NCBI GenBank assembly: GCA_021783135.1
Contig: JAJXUE010000008.1
Location: 1 to 64,000, forward strand
Origin: Bacillota bacterium
Lineage (GTDB): Bacteria > Bacillota > Desulfitobacteriia > Desulfitobacteriales > JAJXUE01
Length of the DNA stretch: 64,000 bases
Direction of reading: 5' to 3'
Positions 62,275 through 64,000 of this stretch are shown one piece after another. The first letter of the stretch is position 1; each line of letters opens with the position of its first letter. Below the pieces are notes generated by a model, which searched no databases, had not been told where the DNA came from, and worked only from the letters and a program-made list of their open reading frames with translations. Made by a program: the position numbers and the translations under genes.

Positions 62275-62298
62275 CCCGCCTCTGAGGCGGGATTTTTC
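62275..62298 (+). terminator. Terminator after aroA
   Basis: CCCGCC-tctga-GGCGGG followed by ATTTTT. Ends the aromatic operon before cmk. Confidence 0.88.
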
Positions 62299-62389
62299 AT
62301 GTACCAAGCAAATTGTCTGCGCTAGCCCTATACTAGCAACACGGAGTTGGTTTGTGCTACAATTAGGTGCAGCAAAGGAGACGAGTCAG

Positions 62390-63061
62390 ATGAATAGGCT
62401 AAACATTGCCATAGACGGACCGGCCGGAGCCGGCAAAAGTACAGTAGCCAAACAAATAGCAGTCAAGCTCGGCCTTATTTATATCGATACCGGAGCTATG
62501 TACCGCGCGCTGACCTGGAAGGCGTTGCAAAATAAAGTTAGCATTACTGATGCAGCAGCGTTGACTAAACTAGCGGCGGCAACAGAAGTCGTTCTTAGCC
62601 GGGCCCTAACCGGACAATTGGTGGTGCGGTGTGATGGGGTTGACGTCAGTGACGCCATACGCACCCCCGAAGTCTCGTCGCATGTCGCAGAGCTAGCCAG
62701 TTGCCCCGGTGTAAGGCGCCGTCTGGTGGAAATGCAGCAGCACATGGCAGCCCAAGGCGGCGTGATTATGGATGGGCGCGACATCGGTTCCACCGTTTTA
62801 CCAAATGCCGCTTACAAATTTTTTTTAACGGCATCGTTGGCGGAGCGGGCGCGGAGGCGCTGGCTGGAGTTGCAAGCTAGTGGTTATCAAATAGAATATC
62901 AAGATTTAGAGGCCGAAATTGCAACCAGAGATCGCCAAGATTCCAATCGAGCCGTTGCACCGCTCCAAATGGCACCGGATGCAATCTGTATTAATAGTGA
63001 TGGTCTTAACCTTGAGCAGGTGATAGATAAGATATTATCGTACATTAGTGCAGAATTTTAA
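62390..63061 (+). CDS. cmk: Cytidylate kinase
   Basis: 223 residues from ATG at 62390 after AAAGGAGACGAG; the ORF-track start lies in aroA. P-loop 'IDGPAGAGKSTVAK', 'YIDTGAMYRALTWKAL', 'DGRDIGSTVLPNA' and the Arg-rich lid 'AERARRRW'. Phosphorylates CMP/dCMP. Confidence 0.95.
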   Translation: MNRLNIAIDGPAGAGKSTVAKQIAVKLGLIYIDTGAMYRALTWKALQNKVSITDAAALTKLAAATEVVLSRALTGQLVVRCDGVDVSDAIRTPEVSSHVAELASCPGVRRRLVEMQQHMAAQGGVIMDGRDIGSTVLPNAAYKFFLTASLAERARRRWLELQASGYQIEYQDLEAEIATRDRQDSNRAVAPLQMAPDAICINSDGLNLEQVIDKILSYISAEF

Positions 63062-63119
63062 TCGATTTAACCGTTTAAGCAGGAATTAGACTTAGCACTA
63101 GCGAAAATAAAATGTTGGT

Positions 63120-63148
63120 TTGACATTTGCATATTCTCCTAGTCTAAT
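63120..63148 (+). promoter_or_regulatory. Promoter upstream of ispH
   Basis: TTGACA-17 bp-TCTAAT, about 30 nt before the TTG start. Confidence 0.8.
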
Positions 63149-63180
63149 ATAAAGACTAAGACTAACTGGGAGGTTAGGCT

Positions 63181-64000
63181 TTGCAAGTAATCTTAGCACG
63201 TAGTGCCGGTTTTTGTTTCGGTGTCAAACGTGCCTTGGATATGGCAGAAAAGACTGCCAATACCGGACAAGCATATACTTACGGACCGTTAATTCATAAC
63301 AGTCAAGTAGTTGAACGCCTAGAACAACAAGGTTTGCGACCGATAAATGACTTGACTGAAGGCCGAGGAACAGTAATAATTCGCTCCCATGGCGTAGCAC
63401 CTGAGGTCTATGCGCAGGGTGAGGAGCTTAAGCTTGAATTGGTGGATGCGACTTGTCCGTTCGTCCAAAAAGCTCAACGCCTGGCTATGCAGTTTCAACA
63501 ACAAGGTCGTCAGGTTATCTTGGTAGGTGACCGGAGCCATCCTGAGGTCCAGGGAATAATCGGCTGGACAGGCAATCAAGGCCTTGTGGTTGAAAATCCT
63601 GCCGAGGCGAAACAACTCCCACCGTTGGGGCCGGTAGCAGTGCTGGCACAGACGACACAGCCAGAACAGAACTTTTCCGCTGTGGTGGAAGAACTTCGAA
63701 CCAAAAGTCCGGATGTTGTGGTGCATAATACCATCTGCAGTGCTACCGGAGAACGCCAGAAGGCGGCTTTGGAATTGGCAAGTCAGGTAGAAATAATGAT
63801 CGTGGTTGGCGGTAAAAACAGCGCCAACACCAGGAAGTTAATGAGCCTGTGCCAAAAAACGGGCACTGTAACTTATCAGGTCGAAACGGCTGAAGAATTA
63901 GAACCTAGCTGGTTTGCGGGAGCGAACAGTGCAGGCTTAACGGCTGGCGCTTCTACACCGGATTGGATTATCGAGGAGGTTTACAAAAAGATGTCAGAAA
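63181..64000 (+). CDS. ispH: HMBPP reductase IspH (partial; runs off right edge)
   Basis: TTG start with GGGAGGTTAGG; 273 codons visible with no stop, and not listed in the ORF track. 'ILARSAGFCFGVKRALDMAEK', 'IIRSHGV', 'LVDATCPFVQKAQ' and 'NTICSATGERQ' carry the three Fe-S Cys, and 'GDRSHPEVQGI' the substrate His. Last step of the MEP isoprenoid pathway. The reductase domain normally ends about here; many Clostridia fuse it to ribosomal protein S1 domains, which could follow outside the window. Confidence 0.94.
   Translation, partial: MQVILARSAGFCFGVKRALDMAEKTANTGQAYTYGPLIHNSQVVERLEQQGLRPINDLTEGRGTVIIRSHGVAPEVYAQGEELKLELVDATCPFVQKAQRLAMQFQQQGRQVILVGDRSHPEVQGIIGWTGNQGLVVENPAEAKQLPPLGPVAVLAQTTQPEQNFSAVVEELRTKSPDVVVHNTICSATGERQKAALELASQVEIMIVVGGKNSANTRKLMSLCQKTGTVTYQVETAEELEPSWFAGANSAGLTAGASTPDWIIEEVYKKMSE

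Overview
The window looks like a chromosome segment of an endospore-forming Bacillota, probably class Clostridia (Peptococcaceae-like). Evidence: spmA/spmB, a GerW fragment, clostridial-type HutP, the aroA-cmk-ispH order, frequent TTG/GTG starts with strong AGGAGG sites, and a Rieske/cytochrome b operon implying respiration. Species cannot be named from sequence alone.

Region 1 (1-28.1 kb) is the right part of a siphovirus-type prophage; its left end lies outside the window. Late genes run leftward: HNH, terS, terL, portal, protease/scaffold, capsid, connectors, tail tube, a tail chaperone with a -1 frameshift site, tape measure, a structural protein, and a zinc phospholipase C-like gene cut by the window edge. 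From 15 to 28 kb the genes run rightward and are mostly small AT-rich membrane or lipoprotein genes, then a radical-SAM-like protein, RadC, a tyrosine recombinase, an HNH nuclease and a large serine recombinase. Gene-poor stretches here hold ACGTTA palindromes, direct repeats and two candidate structured RNAs. The serine recombinase abuts a 5'-truncated gerW, so the prophage appears to split a sporulation/germination gene.

Region 2 (28.1-48.7 kb) is ordinary chromosome: gerW 3' part, spmAB, a lipid-linked glycosyltransferase cluster, a pseudouridine synthase, a two-component system (leftward), a double-cupredoxin lipoprotein, Rieske plus cytochrome b/c, a TPR glycosyltransferase, a glycolate/lactate oxidase pair with its GntR regulator, a lytic transglycosylase and a flavoprotein.

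Region 3 (48.7-64 kb) is an aromatic amino acid supra-operon: hutP-aroH, then trpEGDCFBA-aroF, then hisC-aroF-tyrA-aroA, followed by cmk and ispH. Three leaders each end in an intrinsic terminator. The trp leader carries (G/U)AG triplets at 5-nt period, the signature of TRAP. The hutP and hisC leaders instead share UAG triplets at 8-nt period (ggUAGnaYggUAG). Because a HutP-family RNA-binding protein sits in the same cluster, the best candidate for an undescribed system is HutP-type antitermination/attenuation of aromatic (and possibly histidinol-phosphate aminotransferase) genes working beside TRAP.
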